From Mucilaginibacter sp. (GTDB lineage: Bacteria > Bacteroidota > Bacteroidia > Sphingobacteriales > Sphingobacteriaceae), in the NCBI GenBank assembly GCA_028288305.1, contig JAQBOA010000016.1, positions 146,881 through 210,880 on the forward strand: a stretch of 64,000 nucleotides of DNA, given 5' to 3'. The notes below the pieces were generated by a model. That model saw nothing but the letters and a program-made list of their open reading frames with translations, was not told the origin of the DNA and ran no database searches. Below are positions 1 to 8,059 of this stretch, in pieces; the stretch's first letter is position 1, and every line of letters begins with the position of its first letter. The translations under genes and the position numbers were made by a program.

Positions 1-187
1 GACCGATTAAGCCGCATTCTTTTGGGCTTAAGTGATCAGATGTAAGCGTACTGCTTAAGTTAATCTTCATGTCCCGCAGGTAGCGTGACTCGCCCTTTTC
101 AAGCAAAGTAAGGCTGTTGTTGCGATAAGCAATGTCAATGCCCAGGTTTTGCAGTATTTCGTTTATTATTTCAGTGGATTCGTTCAT
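1..187 (-). CDS. AhpD/carboxymuconolactone decarboxylase-like protein, N-terminal fragment
   Basis: An open frame starts at the ATG at 187-185 and stays open for 62 codons to the window edge, so only the N-terminus is present. The peptide begins MNESTEIINEILQNLG and contains RYLRDMKINL. From memory this resembles the small carboxymuconolactone decarboxylase/AhpD-like proteins that sit beside peroxiredoxins in Bacteroidota. The diagnostic CxxC core would lie outside the window. It follows the peroxiredoxin on the same strand, which fits an antioxidant pair, but about 320 bases with a repeat and a hairpin separate them. The family call is tentative; that this is a coding start is more secure. 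Confidence 0.5.
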   Translation of the reverse strand, partial: MNESTEIINEILQNLGIDIAYRNNSLTLLEKGESRYLRDMKINLSSTLTSDHLSPKECGLIG

Positions 188-457
188 TATTATCAGATTG
201 GTATGAATAAAAAATCACAGGTTCTCGGAAGATTGAAATTGGCGTAAGAACTCCCTCCCGCGGGAGGGGTGCGATTGGTCGCGAAGTGGCAGGGAGGGGT
301 TTCGCCGTTAATGTACGCATTACTACCTGTGTTTTCGACTTTGTAAAAACTGTAGCGTGGGGTAAAATAGTTCGCTAAACCCCTACCTCCTCCTTCCCCA
401 AGGAAAGAATCGCTCTTGTCTACCGCTTTTAAAAATTTCTTTCGACTACCTATGAAT
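188..457. repeat. Intergenic repeat-like block with GC-rich palindrome
   Basis: This stretch between the peroxiredoxin terminator and the AhpD-like gene has no convincing gene. It contains a perfect palindrome CCCTCCCGCGGGAGGG and short G-rich segments such as GGCAGGGAGGGG and GGAGGTAGGGG. An 89-codon open frame crosses it, but its protein is low-complexity and unlike any family I know. The composition resembles dispersed intergenic elements common in Sphingobacteriaceae; that comparison is from memory. Confidence 0.4.
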
Positions 458-460
458 AAC

Positions 461-491
461 AAATCCCCGCATATAGTTTATACGGGGATTT
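461..491 (-). terminator. Hairpin terminator after the peroxiredoxin gene
   Basis: AAATCCCCG (461-469) pairs with CGGGGATTT (483-491), a perfect 9-bp stem just beyond the peroxiredoxin stop on the minus strand. A T-containing stretch follows in the direction of transcription. It probably ends peroxiredoxin transcription. Confidence 0.6.
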
Positions 492-507
492 GTTGTAAAA
501 AAATTAA

Positions 508-1053
508 TTAAACAGTTAAAGTTTCTTCGCCTTTAACCCAGTTACATGGGCAAAGTTCGTCTGTTTGCAAAGCATCCAGCACACGTAAAACTTCTTTCAC
601 ATTGCGGCCAACACTAAGGTCGTTTACAGATACCCAGCGGATAATGCCGGTAGGATCAACAATAAAAGTAGCGCGGTATGCGATTTTTTCATTAGGCTCT
701 AAAATGCCCAGGTCTTCAGCCAAAGATTTTGAAGTATCAGCAAGCATCGGAAATTTAAGATCGCGCAAGTCATCATGGTCTCTTCTCCATGCAGCATGAA
801 CAAACTCTGTATCAGTTGAAGCGCCGATCAATCTTGAGTCACGGTCGCGGAACTCTCCGTAGTTTTTATTGAACTCGGCAATCTCAGTAGGACATACAAA
901 AGTAAAATCTTTTGGCCACCAGAACATTACTGTCCAAACGTTATCTTCATTTACCATGAAATCGGAAGTTATTGTTTCAAACTCTTTTCCTTTTTCAATG
1001 CTTACTACTGCTGTTTTAGAAAATTGCGGGAATTTTTCGCCTATAGTTATCAT
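508..1053 (-). CDS. 2-Cys peroxiredoxin, AhpC/Prx1 type
   Basis: A 181-residue thioredoxin-fold peroxidase that reduces hydrogen peroxide and organic peroxides in the cytoplasm. The peroxidatic cysteine is Cys54 in the motif FTFVCPTEIAEF, and a C-terminal cysteine pair at 168 and 170 (ELCPCNW) holds the candidate resolving cysteine. The length fits the family. A -7 box (TATATTTG) lies about 27 bases upstream of the start and a strong hairpin follows the stop, so it may be its own transcription unit. The AhpD-like gene fragment downstream may be its reducing partner. The reductant cannot be told from the sequence. Confidence 0.93.
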   Translation of the reverse strand: MITIGEKFPQFSKTAVVSIEKGKEFETITSDFMVNEDNVWTVMFWWPKDFTFVCPTEIAEFNKNYGEFRDRDSRLIGASTDTEFVHAAWRRDHDDLRDLKFPMLADTSKSLAEDLGILEPNEKIAYRATFIVDPTGIIRWVSVNDLSVGRNVKEVLRVLDALQTDELCPCNWVKGEETLTV

Positions 1054-1080
1054 ATTAATAATCTAATTGTTTATTTATTT

Positions 1081-1088
1081 CAAATATA
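1081..1088 (-). promoter_or_regulatory. Candidate Bacteroidota -7 promoter box for peroxiredoxin
   Basis: TATATTTG on the minus strand matches the TAnnTTTG consensus of the Bacteroidota primary sigma factor exactly. It ends 27 bases upstream of the peroxiredoxin ATG. No clear TTTG box was found at the expected -33 spacing. Confidence 0.45.
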
Positions 1089-1322
1089 CCAATTTTATCA
1101 AAGCCATTTTTATATAAAGAATTGATGCTTTATAGATTTTATCTATATAAATCTTATTTTTTAATAGTTTTTACCAATATGATAAAAAGCGGTCATTGAG
1201 TTAATAAAGGATTTAGAAATTTTAAAAAAAGTATAGAAAGAATTATAAAAAACACAATCTCTCAAAATGATTTTACACTTTTCAAACAAGGCAATAATGC
1301 TGAATTCCGGGTTTTTATTTTA

Positions 1323-1330
1323 TAGATTTG
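1323..1330 (+). promoter_or_regulatory. Candidate -7 promoter box for tRNA-Ser
   Basis: TAGATTTG fits TAnnTTTG and ends 27 bases before the mature tRNA-Ser 5' end, a plausible distance for a short tRNA leader. No good -33 box was seen. Confidence 0.4.
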
Positions 1331-1357
1331 CAGGCTGTTTTAAACAATTTTTAATCC

Positions 1358-1444
1358 GGAGAGATGTCAGAGCGGTTCAATGTGCCTGATTCGAAATCAG
1401 GTGTACTGTAACAGGTACCGGGGGTTCGAATCCCTCTCTCTCCG
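1358..1444 (+). tRNA. tRNA-Ser (anticodon CGA)
   Basis: A complete class II tRNA. The acceptor stem GGAGAGA (1358-1364) pairs with TCTCTCC (1437-1443), with G1444 as discriminator. The anticodon arm is CCTGA-TTCGAAA-TCAGG, giving CGA, which reads the serine codon UCG. The long variable arm contains GTAC...GTAC, as expected for tRNA-Ser. The T arm is GGGGG-TTCGAAT-CCCTC with one G-T pair. Only CC, not CCA, follows the discriminator. No integrase or attachment-site duplication was seen next to it. Confidence 0.95.
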
Positions 1445-1472
1445 CCTTCGCTCGCCGAAGCGGGCTACGGCG

Positions 1473-1574
1473 GACGAAGTCCGCTGGAGCTGCGAAGGCG
1501 AGCTTCGCCCGTTGGAACCTCAATCTGCGACGAAGTCCGCTGTAGGAGCGAAGGCTGGCTTCGCCCGCTGGAAC
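1473..1574 (+). repeat. GC-rich imperfect tandem repeat, 56-bp period, downstream of tRNA-Ser
   Basis: Two imperfect copies (about 1473-1518 and 1529-1574) each start GACGAAGTCCGCT and end in CGCCCG(T/C)TGGAAC, offset by 56 bases. Each carries a small inverted repeat, for example GCGAAG...CTTCGC. The block is far richer in GC than its surroundings and begins just after the tRNA. The stretch 1575-1799 shows nothing else recognisable. Confidence 0.6.
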
Positions 1575-1799
1575 GGATTTCGTCCATTGTAGAGGTGTTC
1601 TGCGGACAAAACTCCATTTTTTCTATTTCATTAGCCTTAGAAAGGCTACCTTTTTTCTTTAATCAAGAGCTTATCTAATCAATGTTTGCTTTTTATAAGA
1701 TTTAAGAAATTTTTTGAGCTAGACGTTGTAAATTGCTTGCAGCCGATAAGAAGACGCTTGACCGAGCAGGTAAAATATATCCACTATTATTAACATAAA

Positions 1800-2189
1800 A
1801 TGAATGAATTTGAAATACAGCTGGCAAAGAAACAAACCATTTCTTTAAAGGACGAAGCCGACATCGCCATGCTTTTAAACGAATTATTCCGGCCATTTTC
1901 CGAAAACTACGATAAACTGAGGTACGAAATCCAGCGCGAATTCAAATCCGGGGGCTCACCCGAAGTAACCAGGATGGATTTTGATAGGGTGCATTTTGAT
2001 AAAGATACCGGAAAAGGTGGATTTCGCGTCGTGCTGGATATTAATTTCACTTTCGGCTGCGAGGATATACTGACAGAAAAGAAAGACCAAACTTCCGAAT
2101 GGACGTTTTTGATTGATACAAGCAATAATATAATGACCTTTCAAGGTTCGCGCCATATTGATTACAGGTCAACTGCAGACGAATTTTAA
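1800..2189 (+). CDS. Hypothetical protein, 129 residues
   Basis: I do not recognise this family. The product is soluble, with no signal peptide or membrane segment, and begins MNEFEIQLAKKQ. It has an N-terminal half with helical character (DEADIAMLLNELF) and a C-terminal half with beta-strand character (KGGFRVVLDINFTFG, EWTFLIDTSNNI). Codon use and composition look like normal coding sequence, and the overlapping minus-strand frames are less protein-like. It stands alone between the tRNA-Ser block and the DUF5996 gene. Confidence 0.6.
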   Translation: MNEFEIQLAKKQTISLKDEADIAMLLNELFRPFSENYDKLRYEIQREFKSGGSPEVTRMDFDRVHFDKDTGKGGFRVVLDINFTFGCEDILTEKKDQTSEWTFLIDTSNNIMTFQGSRHIDYRSTADEF

Positions 2190-2497
2190 TACTATAATGT
2201 TAAGAGCAATAATAGATAACCTGACCCTATCATGTTAAATGCCGCTAATCAATAACATGCCTTCAAAATATTTCCGTTACCAATATCACACTGTGCACAG
2301 AACCTTCTTCAAGTGATCCTACGAAAACAGGAAAATAATAAGCTGCTATCTTTTAGCGATCTTATAACTTAAGACAAGAACTAAAACGATGACATTGAAT
2401 TGGATTAATCAGAATCTGAGTTGTTTATTTAAAACAAGTCTTGTTAGCTAAGCGTTTTGGGTTAAGCTATATTAAAAGTATTTAAATAATAATAGTC
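2190..2497. other. 308-base intergenic stretch with no recognised feature
   Basis: This gap between the 129-residue hypothetical gene and the DUF5996 gene is AT-rich. I see no open frame, RNA gene, strong hairpin or repeat copy in it. It presumably holds the promoter for the DUF5996 gene, but no exact TAnnTTTG box was found close to that start. Confidence 0.5.
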
Positions 2498-3433
2498 ATG
2501 AGCAAAGAAAAACGGGGCGGCAACTGGCCAGTACTAATTTACAATAACTTAAAGGACACGTTACAGACTGTACAGCTTTGGACACAGATCGTTGGGAAAA
2601 TACGGATGGTTAATATGCCCTGGATCAATCATGGCTGGCATGTAACACTTTATATATCCTCAAGGGGGCTTTCCACTGGAAGTATCCCTTATGGGAATCA
2701 CAGCTTTCAAATCGATTTAGATTTTATAGATCACCAATTAGTGGTTTCAGCAAGTGACGGCGGTTTAAAGCGTCTGCCCCTGCAACAAAGAACGGTAGCA
2801 AGTTTTTATAGTGACCTATTTAGCTTGCTTAGTGAAATGAATATATCCACAGAGATCTATGCCAAGCCCAACGAACTCGAAATAGCGATTCCTTTTGCAG
2901 ATGATGATGTGCATAAAACCTATGATGCCCACCAAATGCATACGTATTGGCAAGCTTTAGTCAGGATCGATTCAGTATTTACCCGGTTCAGAGCTGAGTT
3001 TACTGGAAAATGCAGTCCGGTGCATTTGTTTTGGGGCGGCTTCGATTTAGCAGTGACCCGCTTTTCGGGCAGAACGGCACCGTTGTATCATAGTAAAGTA
3101 CCAAATATGTCGGAGCGGGTTATGCAGGAGGCTTACTCTCATGAAGTATCCAGCGCTGGCTTTTGGCCAGGCAGTGACGTTTATCCTTTTCCTGCATTTT
3201 ATTCTTATTGCTATCCTTTCCAACCGGCTTATAGCACACAGCCTGTTGAGCCTGAGCAGGCTTTTTACAATGCTGAAATGGGTGAGCTTTTATTGAACTA
3301 CGAGATTGTACAGCAGGCTGAAGATCCGGAAGGCACTTTGCTGAAATTTTTGAGATCCACCTACAAGGCAGCGGCCAAGACTGGTAATTGGGATCATAAA
3401 TTAGACTGTAACCTGACCAGTTTTGAAAAATAG
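2498..3433 (+). CDS. DUF5996 family protein
   Basis: A 311-residue soluble protein whose conserved blocks match the DUF5996 family as I know it: LHLWTQ-type (here VQLWTQIVGKIR, near residue 25), NHGWHVTLYISSRGL, FIGKCSP-type (TGKCSPVHLFWGGFDLAVTRFSGR), and EAYSHEVSSAGFWPG. The family has no established biochemical function. Conserved histidines, glutamates and a cysteine suggest an enzyme, but this is inference. It is convergent with the HxlR regulator gene, with only 34 bases between the stops. Confidence 0.88.
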   Translation: MSKEKRGGNWPVLIYNNLKDTLQTVQLWTQIVGKIRMVNMPWINHGWHVTLYISSRGLSTGSIPYGNHSFQIDLDFIDHQLVVSASDGGLKRLPLQQRTVASFYSDLFSLLSEMNISTEIYAKPNELEIAIPFADDDVHKTYDAHQMHTYWQALVRIDSVFTRFRAEFTGKCSPVHLFWGGFDLAVTRFSGRTAPLYHSKVPNMSERVMQEAYSHEVSSAGFWPGSDVYPFPAFYSYCYPFQPAYSTQPVEPEQAFYNAEMGELLLNYEIVQQAEDPEGTLLKFLRSTYKAAAKTGNWDHKLDCNLTSFEK

Positions 3434-3467
3434 AACGGATTATTATTGCTTGGTTTCTGAACTCAAA

Positions 3468-3824
3468 CTATCTTTCCTTTCTAATTTTCTCGCGATGCAT
3501 CGTGCCCCATTCAGACAGCGCACCCAGCACATCCTTTAATGTATTTGCGTAATCAGTGATATGATATTCTACCACTACCGGTGTTTGAGGATGTACAATT
3601 CTTTTGACAAAGCCATTTAATTCAAGTTCCTTTAGCTCGTTAGACAATACACGGGCCGAAATCCCATTTACAGTTCGTTGTATTTCGTTGAAGCGTTTAT
3701 TGCCTTCCCCTAAAGCTACAATTACCCGTAATTTCCATTTACCGCCAATTACATAAAGCGCATCGCCAATAGCGTTTAACAAACCTGTACATTCCCGGGA
3801 AGTAACCTTTGCGTCAATATTCAT
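3468..3824 (-). CDS. HxlR-family transcriptional regulator
   Basis: A 118-residue winged-helix regulator. It shows the family pattern C-TGLLNAIGDALYVIGGKWKL near the N-terminus (Cys around residue 12) and RFNEIQRTVNGISARVLSNELKEL as the recognition helix region. HxlR proteins often sense aldehydes or electrophiles through the N-terminal cysteine; whether this one does is not shown. It is divergent from an azoreductase gene, the classic arrangement of an HxlR/YodB-type regulator and its target. Two direct copies of TACTACTAAT lie in the shared intergenic region and are candidate operators. Confidence 0.9.
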   Translation of the reverse strand: MNIDAKVTSRECTGLLNAIGDALYVIGGKWKLRVIVALGEGNKRFNEIQRTVNGISARVLSNELKELELNGFVKRIVHPQTPVVVEYHITDYANTLKDVLGALSEWGTMHREKIRKER

Positions 3825-3858
3825 AACGATCTGATTTTTAGAAAACTAATATAAAGGT

Positions 3859-3886
3859 TACTACTAATCTTTTGTATACTACTAAT
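3859..3886. promoter_or_regulatory. Candidate HxlR operator: two TACTACTAAT direct repeats
   Basis: TACTACTAAT occurs at 3859-3868 and again at 3877-3886, 18 bases apart, between the divergent hxlR and azoR starts. Direct or inverted repeats of this kind in such an intergenic region are typical regulator binding sites. The assignment to the adjacent HxlR protein is inference. Confidence 0.45.
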
Positions 3887-3935
3887 AATTTATAACCAAA
3901 TATAGGTAGTTTTGCTCAGATTAAAAACAAAAACG

Positions 3936-4538
3936 ATGAAAAAAATACTTCATATTATTTCCAGCCCAAGAGGAGAAGCCTCGTTTAGTATTAAATTAGG
4001 AAATGCTGTTATTAAAAAAATACAAGCTGCATATCCCGGCAGTACTGTAAAAGAAAGCAACCTTGTTGAAAAACGATTCCCCCACCTGGAAGAGGCCCAT
4101 ATCACTTCTTTTTTCACGCCGGCTGAAAACAGGACACCTGAAAATAGAGCAGCTTTAAGGCATTCAGATGAAGCTATACAGGAAATTCTGGATGCTAATA
4201 TTATTGTGATAGGCGCACCAATGTATAACTTTACGATCCATTCTACATTAAAGGCCTGGCTTGATCATATTGTGAGGGCAGGAGTTACTTTCAAACATGA
4301 CAAGAATGGTGCTGAAGGACTGATTAAAGGTAAAAAAATCTATATTGCCGAAACTACAGGCGGTATTTACTCGGAAGGACCAATGCAAACCCACGACTAT
4401 ATCGCCCCCTATTTAAAAAAGGTCCTGGGGCTTATAGGAATGACCGATGTTACAATATTTCGTGTAGAAGGTACAGCTATACCGGGCATACAGGATACTG
4501 CCCTGGAAAAAGGCATCAACAGTATCAATTTAAATTAA
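3936..4538 (+). CDS. azoR: FMN-dependent NADH:quinone oxidoreductase / azoreductase
   Basis: A 200-residue flavodoxin-fold enzyme that reduces quinones and azo compounds using NADH and FMN. The N-terminus MKKILHIISSPRGEASFS contains the FMN phosphate-binding SPR..S pattern. APMYNFTIHSTLKAWLDHIVRAGVTF and the later ETTGGIYSEGPM are the family's flavin-contacting loops. I chose the ATG at 3936. An in-frame TTG 24 bases upstream would add residues atypical for the family. It is divergent from the HxlR regulator, which suggests induction by quinones or electrophiles. A bidirectional hairpin follows the stop. Confidence 0.93.
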   Translation: MKKILHIISSPRGEASFSIKLGNAVIKKIQAAYPGSTVKESNLVEKRFPHLEEAHITSFFTPAENRTPENRAALRHSDEAIQEILDANIIVIGAPMYNFTIHSTLKAWLDHIVRAGVTFKHDKNGAEGLIKGKKIYIAETTGGIYSEGPMQTHDYIAPYLKKVLGLIGMTDVTIFRVEGTAIPGIQDTALEKGINSINLN

Positions 4539-4550
4539 ATTACCATTACC

Positions 4551-4592
4551 GCATAAAAATGCTTAAAATCGCTGATTTTGGGCATTTTATGC
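4551..4592. terminator. Bidirectional hairpin between azoR and acpS
   Basis: GCATAAAAATGC (left) pairs with GCATTTTATGC (right), and AAAATC pairs with GATTTT around a short GCT loop. The gap between the two arms' inner segments is imperfect. It lies between two convergent genes and fits a shared terminator. Confidence 0.65.
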
Positions 4593-4616
4593 ATTCACCT
4601 TATTAACAGGGAATCA

Positions 4617-4991
4617 TTATTTTTCTATAATTACTACTGCTGATGCCACAGTTTTAATATGGGTTAAAGAAACTATAATGTTAATAATTTGCATAGCATT
4701 AATGGTAACCGTTGTCGCACCCAGGAAGACCAGTTCAGGTTTGCCAAGTTTATTATTAATTATCTCAACTTCGTTAAATGCGGTGTCCTTAAGCCAGCCT
4801 GTTCCAATTGCTTTAAAAAAAGCTTCCTTTGCTGCAAAACGGGCTGCATAATGTTCGTATTTGTTGGTTTTGTTTTCGCAATAGACTATTTCATTTTCAG
4901 AAAAAACCAATTCCCTGAAACCATTTTCTTTCTTAATCTTGTCTGCAATCCGTTCAACTTCAATTATATCAATACCAAGACCAGCTATCAT
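4617..4991 (-). CDS. acpS: Holo-[acyl-carrier-protein] synthase
   Basis: A 124-residue AcpS-type phosphopantetheinyl transferase. It moves 4'-phosphopantetheine from CoA to the serine of ACPs in the cytoplasm. The motif GLGIDIIEVERI (Asp8 as Mg2+ ligand) and FAAKEAFFKAIGTG (catalytic Glu) are intact, and the final motif SLTH replaces the more usual SLSH. Length is normal. It lies at the left border of the pigment cluster, downstream of the antiporter on the same strand. It may be the housekeeping AcpS or one serving the two pigment-cluster ACPs. A second PPTase exists at 60788-61189. Confidence 0.93.
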   Translation of the reverse strand: MIAGLGIDIIEVERIADKIKKENGFRELVFSENEIVYCENKTNKYEHYAARFAAKEAFFKAIGTGWLKDTAFNEVEIINNKLGKPELVFLGATTVTINAMQIINIIVSLTHIKTVASAVVIIEK

Positions 4992-5087
4992 TTGTTAGTT
5001 ATTTTTTATCAAACTTAGATAAAAATTGATTAAAAGCCTTGATACCCGGTTACCGGCATTATACATCTGAATATTTATTTCAAACAA

Positions 5088-6314
5088 TTATTCAATACTT
5101 TTATTTGGAGGCAATAAAATAATCTTCTTGCTTGCACGCTCGGTAGCAAATGAAGCCACCATACAGGTAACCAGGATAAGTATGATAGTTCCATTCAGGA
5201 TGTTTTCATCAATAATTTTGTTTTTATAACCAACTAATATGATGGCCAGCGTTGCAGCAGCATGCGAACTGCTTAACCCAAATATCAGCTTACGCTGAAT
5301 AGTTGAATAGTTAAATATTTTTTGGGTGAAAAGAGCGGATAACCATTTTCCCGCTAAGGCTACGATGGTTAAAATTATAGCTATAAGGATGGCCTGCTGC
5401 CCTCTGAAAAACACATGCAGGTCAACTACCATTCCTACACTTATAAGGAAGAACGGAATAAATATGGATCTACCTACAAATTCAATGTTATTGCTCAGTT
5501 CCGACGGCCGTGGAATTAAAGGGTTAAGGGCAAGTCCTGCAATAAATGCGCCGATAATAGGTTCAACTCCGGCCAGTTGTGCCAAAAATGCTGAAAAAAA
5601 CAAACAGGAGAGTATGAAAACATAATGTGACGTTTTCCCACTTTCAGGCTTGGTAAAGAACCATTTAGCTATACGGGGAATAAGTAAAAACACAATTAAA
5701 GTGAATATGGTAAGGGAAACTATTAACTGCAGCCAAAACGCAGTGGTTAATCCGCCACTTTTAGTTCCAATAATTACAGCCAGGATAATAAGCACCGCCG
5801 TATCAGTTAATATTGTTCCGCCTATGGTAACTGCCACCGCTTCATTTTTTGAAATCCCGTATTTGCTTATAATTGGATACGCTACCAGTGTATGGGTTGC
5901 AAACATGCTTGATGTAAGAAAAGAAGTAATTAAGGGATAGCCAAGCAGGTAGTAACAAACAGGGAAGCCAATCAATATAGGTATAGAAAATGTTAAAAAT
6001 CCGAATACAAAGCTTTTATGTTTTTTCTTTTTAAACTCATTAAGATCAAGCTCAATACCGGCAATAAACATTATATAAAGCAAGCCTATTGTAGCAAATA
6101 GATCAACAGCCGAGTTTTTACTGAGCAAGTTTAGCCCATAAGGGCCAATGGCAATACCCGCTATAATAAATCCTATAATATCGGGTATTTTAATTTTCCC
6201 CATCAGTAATGGCGAAAACAGAATAATAAAAAGTATAAGCGTAAAAATAAGTACCGGGTTGGTAAAAGGAATTTGGAACTGTTGAAAGATATGGTCCCAG
6301 AAATTATTGCTCAT
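5088..6314 (-). CDS. Cation:proton antiporter (CPA2/KefB-type membrane domain)
   Basis: A 408-residue inner-membrane protein of about 12 hydrophobic helices belonging to the Na+/H+ exchanger superfamily. Family-like segments include LLMGKIKIPDIIGFIIAGI and GPYGLNLL near residues 35-65, then FIAGIELDLNEFKKKKH, TDTAVLIILAVIIG and AGVEPIIGAFIAGLALNPLIP. It has no C-terminal TrkA-N or USP domain, so it is the short form. It probably exchanges Na+ or K+ for protons. It lies between acpS and the C45 gene on the same strand and is not obviously part of the pigment pathway. Confidence 0.88.
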   Translation of the reverse strand: MSNNFWDHIFQQFQIPFTNPVLIFTLILFIILFSPLLMGKIKIPDIIGFIIAGIAIGPYGLNLLSKNSAVDLFATIGLLYIMFIAGIELDLNEFKKKKHKSFVFGFLTFSIPILIGFPVCYYLLGYPLITSFLTSSMFATHTLVAYPIISKYGISKNEAVAVTIGGTILTDTAVLIILAVIIGTKSGGLTTAFWLQLIVSLTIFTLIVFLLIPRIAKWFFTKPESGKTSHYVFILSCLFFSAFLAQLAGVEPIIGAFIAGLALNPLIPRPSELSNNIEFVGRSIFIPFFLISVGMVVDLHVFFRGQQAILIAIILTIVALAGKWLSALFTQKIFNYSTIQRKLIFGLSSSHAAATLAIILVGYKNKIIDENILNGTIILILVTCMVASFATERASKKIILLPPNKSIE

Positions 6315-6385
6315 AGGCTAGTTGGAAATCGGAAAAAATGTCTCTACAGTTTATATACTACTTATATTTTTTAAATGTCATACAC

Positions 6386-8059
6386 CTAATTTTTTTTGCA
6401 TTGAGTTATTTTTTGTTTTATAGAATCTTCTTCCTGTTTTGTTGCAATCACTTTTGTTAAAGCTGTTTGGTAAAAGTGAAGGGCCTTTTTAAATTGCTTT
6501 TGTTTAAATGAATAATTCCCGGCAATTACGTAAGCATTATAATATTGAGGATTATTGATAATCAAGCTGTCGGGATCAACCTGTTCGTTATCATTTATGC
6601 GTTGTTCAATGCTTCTGTAAGCTACAAAATTTTTATATGAGCGGGATTTTAAAAATGTATCGGCAGCAATGGTAAGATTGCTATCAATAATCTCTTGGTC
6701 CTTTTTCATACCCTTTAAGGCAAAAACTTTTTTTAGATCATAACAAACAAATTGACCCAGTTGCCACGGAGAGGTTGAAACCCACACTTTTAATTTTTGC
6801 GGCTCAAAAACAATAGAATGGTGGGCAACAAACTCGTTAATTGATTTTTCGTTACCTAAGCCAATATTTGCATTGTTTAAACCTTTTGTATCTCTTAATA
6901 TATTAATGGTTTTTTGAACGGTATTTTTTCCATTATTATTTAATAAGTCCATTAAGTGTTCATAACGATACGGTGATGCGCTATTGCTTATCTGTTCAAT
7001 ATTTCCTTTTGACTGACGCAAAACTTTACCCTGAAAATGATTAGCACAAACTATAAAATTGGCGTTTGGATCATATACATCAAGGGTATCCGGTGTTTTT
7101 TCAATTACAACCGCTTTCTTATCATAAGCTGATGCGACCAGCAATGACTCAGAAACAAACATTCTCCTTTTTTTTGCGATCTGAATAGCTTCCTTAATAT
7201 TTTGTGCGTACTGTAAAATTTCCCGGGCAACTAATGATACGGGTGTAGCAGAACCGGTGGGTACTGTGCTTTTAGCAGCGTTTATTGTTAAGCTTAGCCC
7301 TCTGTCATTCATGCCTGACACCGCTCCTATAAACCCTCCCCAAGTAACAGTCATGAACTTATAACCATGTGCAGGATTATAAAAAGCTACAATTTTATCA
7401 CGGGCAAAGTCATCATTTACATAAAAATCAAAATTACGGCCAATGATCATTGTACTATCTTCCGACCGGGCATCCCAGGTGCCAAATGATGTACAGCCCA
7501 CCAAAGCCATGCCTTGTAAAGCGTGACCTATATCATGAGCAGCATGATAATTGAGTATCCGTTGATAGTTAGATCCTATATATCGATATTTATCCGAAGC
7601 GGATTGAGATATACCGTAAATCTCTTCTTTATACTCTTTGGTTATATTTTTGTCCAGATCCCGGTTAAACCAGGCTACAAAATATTTAAGAAAAGAACGG
7701 TAAAATTTCGAGGGAACTATTTTAGCTATCTGTGCAGTAAAGTAATCCTCCTGTTTTATTACTAGCTCTTTAGTAAGTTTTCCGTTAATCACTCCCCTTT
7801 CAAAAGGTTCACCTTCAATATATAACTCGTACAAGCCGCTTTTACTTTTACGGAACCAGTTGTTTTTAATAGTATAAAACCCTGGTGAAGGTTCGTTTCG
7901 TTGCAATTTTTCACTGCTTACATCTTTTGGCTTTGGAGGATAATCAATGGCAACGCAAAATAAATAAACAGCAAGTATTAACAGTAAAACAGTAACGCCC
8001 GAAAAAACATATAAAATGCTTTTCAGCAACCTTTTAACGAGTGTGCTTTTTTTAAGCAT
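6386..8059 (-). CDS. C45-family autoproteolytic acyltransferase/hydrolase-like protein
   Basis: A 557-residue protein with one N-terminal membrane anchor (about residues 11-35), an Ntn-hydrolase domain and a short C-terminal TPR-like segment (about 505-545). The segment MALVGCTSFGTWDARSED places Cys189 where C45 enzymes cut themselves to expose an N-terminal cysteine nucleophile. GRNFDFYV and WGGFIGAVSGMNDRGLSLTINA are further family blocks. C45 enzymes include the penicillin acyl-CoA:6-APA acyltransferase. It overlaps the upstream oxidoreductase gene by 8 bases and ends the minus-strand arm of the pigment cluster. An acyl-transfer or amide/ester-forming role on the product, outside the cytoplasmic membrane, is a reasonable inference. 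Confidence 0.82.
   Translation of the reverse strand: MLKKSTLVKRLLKSILYVFSGVTVLLLILAVYLFCVAIDYPPKPKDVSSEKLQRNEPSPGFYTIKNNWFRKSKSGLYELYIEGEPFERGVINGKLTKELVIKQEDYFTAQIAKIVPSKFYRSFLKYFVAWFNRDLDKNITKEYKEEIYGISQSASDKYRYIGSNYQRILNYHAAHDIGHALQGMALVGCTSFGTWDARSEDSTMIIGRNFDFYVNDDFARDKIVAFYNPAHGYKFMTVTWGGFIGAVSGMNDRGLSLTINAAKSTVPTGSATPVSLVAREILQYAQNIKEAIQIAKKRRMFVSESLLVASAYDKKAVVIEKTPDTLDVYDPNANFIVCANHFQGKVLRQSKGNIEQISNSASPYRYEHLMDLLNNNGKNTVQKTINILRDTKGLNNANIGLGNEKSINEFVAHHSIVFEPQKLKVWVSTSPWQLGQFVCYDLKKVFALKGMKKDQEIIDSNLTIAADTFLKSRSYKNFVAYRSIEQRINDNEQVDPDSLIINNPQYYNAYVIAGNYSFKQKQFKKALHFYQTALTKVIATKQEEDSIKQKITQCKKN

Noticed and set aside
193..462. 89-codon open frame on the minus strand
   Set aside because: Low-complexity product rich in Gly and Pro that follows the GC palindrome of an intergenic repeat block; no ribosome-binding or family evidence.
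1380..1592. 70-codon open frame on the plus strand
   Set aside because: It begins inside the tRNA-Ser gene and continues through the GC-rich tandem repeat, so it is not a protein gene.
1358..1600. Genomic island inserted at tRNA-Ser
   Set aside because: No integrase, no duplicated tRNA 3' end and no mobile gene within reach.
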